Positions 63,739 to 64,000 of a stretch of 64,000 nucleotides of DNA are shown piece by piece; the stretch's first letter is position 1, and every line of letters begins with the position of its first letter. Made by a program: the position numbers and the translations under genes. The DNA comes from Asterella californica. Lineage: Eukaryota; Streptophyta; Marchantiopsida; Marchantiales; Aytoniaceae. The DNA lies in assembly GCA_036924285.1 (NCBI GenBank), contig JAYKYS010000009.1:24718001-24782000 (forward strand). Reading direction: 5' to 3'. The notes under the pieces are model-generated. The model ran no database searches. It saw only the letters and a list, made by a program, of their open reading frames with translations, and was not told the DNA's origin.

Positions 63739-64000
63739 GAAAGTCTTAAAATATGCATGATGTATGAACTTCCAGGGAACTTTCTCTTTTAATGATATAG
63801 AAAATAATATTTTTTAAAAAATAATTTTATATTAAATAGATGAAATGATTAAAAATTCTCTAATTATTATATATTAACTAAATCAACCGGCGCGACAAGA
63901 GCTATATTTAACCCATAAGTGCAGAGGGTCTAGACGCGTCTTGGAGGATACAATTGCGAAAGCCTTTTCAGGTCAAATCATTAATTAATCAACAGTTCAT

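Larger units (their letters stand above)
61460..64000. other. AT-rich intergenic DNA
   Basis: No supported gene. A slightly GC-richer patch at 62290-62660 has a 94-codon minus-strand frame without any signature. Two hairpins lie at 63651-63738. No tRNA, rRNA or transposon protein recognised. Confidence 0.5.

Overview
The window looks like repeat-rich nuclear DNA of a land plant. Most recognisable sequence is retrotransposon (Ty1/copia, Ty3/gypsy and one non-LTR element). The only host-like material is two broken cytochrome P450 pieces with plant-type N-termini and one small predicted two-exon gene. The P450 sequence, the Ty3 gag family with a C-x-W-C-D zinc knuckle, and a non-LTR element with a restriction-like endonuclease end together suggest a non-seed plant such as a bryophyte. 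This is inference from remembered family features; no search was run. Nothing looks prokaryotic.

Layout. 1-5181: two copia remnants, each with an inverted internal piece directly behind an LTR. 5468-9575: two N-terminal P450 fragments on the minus strand with about 3.2 kb of featureless DNA between them. 11788-17815: copia gag-protease, then a minus-strand non-LTR retrotransposon, then a copia gag-to-RT remnant carrying its own insertion. 17809-25885: minus-strand Athila/Tat-like gypsy element (gypsy-A). 26163-40834: a gypsy-B complex in the order internal, LTR, internal, LTR. It is interrupted by a complete gag-only element with 2-kb LTRs (27450-33839) and by a 2.3-kb solo LTR (35720-38004). 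41315-41554: copia LTR plus primer-binding site. 43045-45409: a second 2.3-kb solo LTR. 45832-51959: minus-strand gypsy-C with gag and pol. 52015-54378: gypsy RT and copia RT-RNase H remnants. 55559-57225: a complete miniature copia element. 57900-58687: predicted small host gene with a G-box/ABRE-like promoter. 58688-64000: mostly AT-rich DNA with no recognised gene.

How parts relate. The gag-only element and gypsy-C share LTR ends, primer-binding site and Gag, so gypsy-C looks like the kind of autonomous partner that could move the gag-only element in trans. Three insertions of the TGTCGTGT-ended LTR superfamily have 4-bp target duplications centred on CG, two of them at the same 7-mer, CTACGTG.

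The most unusual signal is a reading frame of about 142 codons inside both 2.3-kb solo LTRs. The two copies differ mostly at third codon positions (hand count 70 third, 29 first, 17 second), which is what selection on a protein produces. I do not recognise the protein. Also notable are the in-frame Gag-RNase H fusion in the miniature copia element and the restriction-like-endonuclease non-LTR element.

All coordinates and alignments were read by eye. Boundaries of decayed pieces are approximate to about 10-30 bases.
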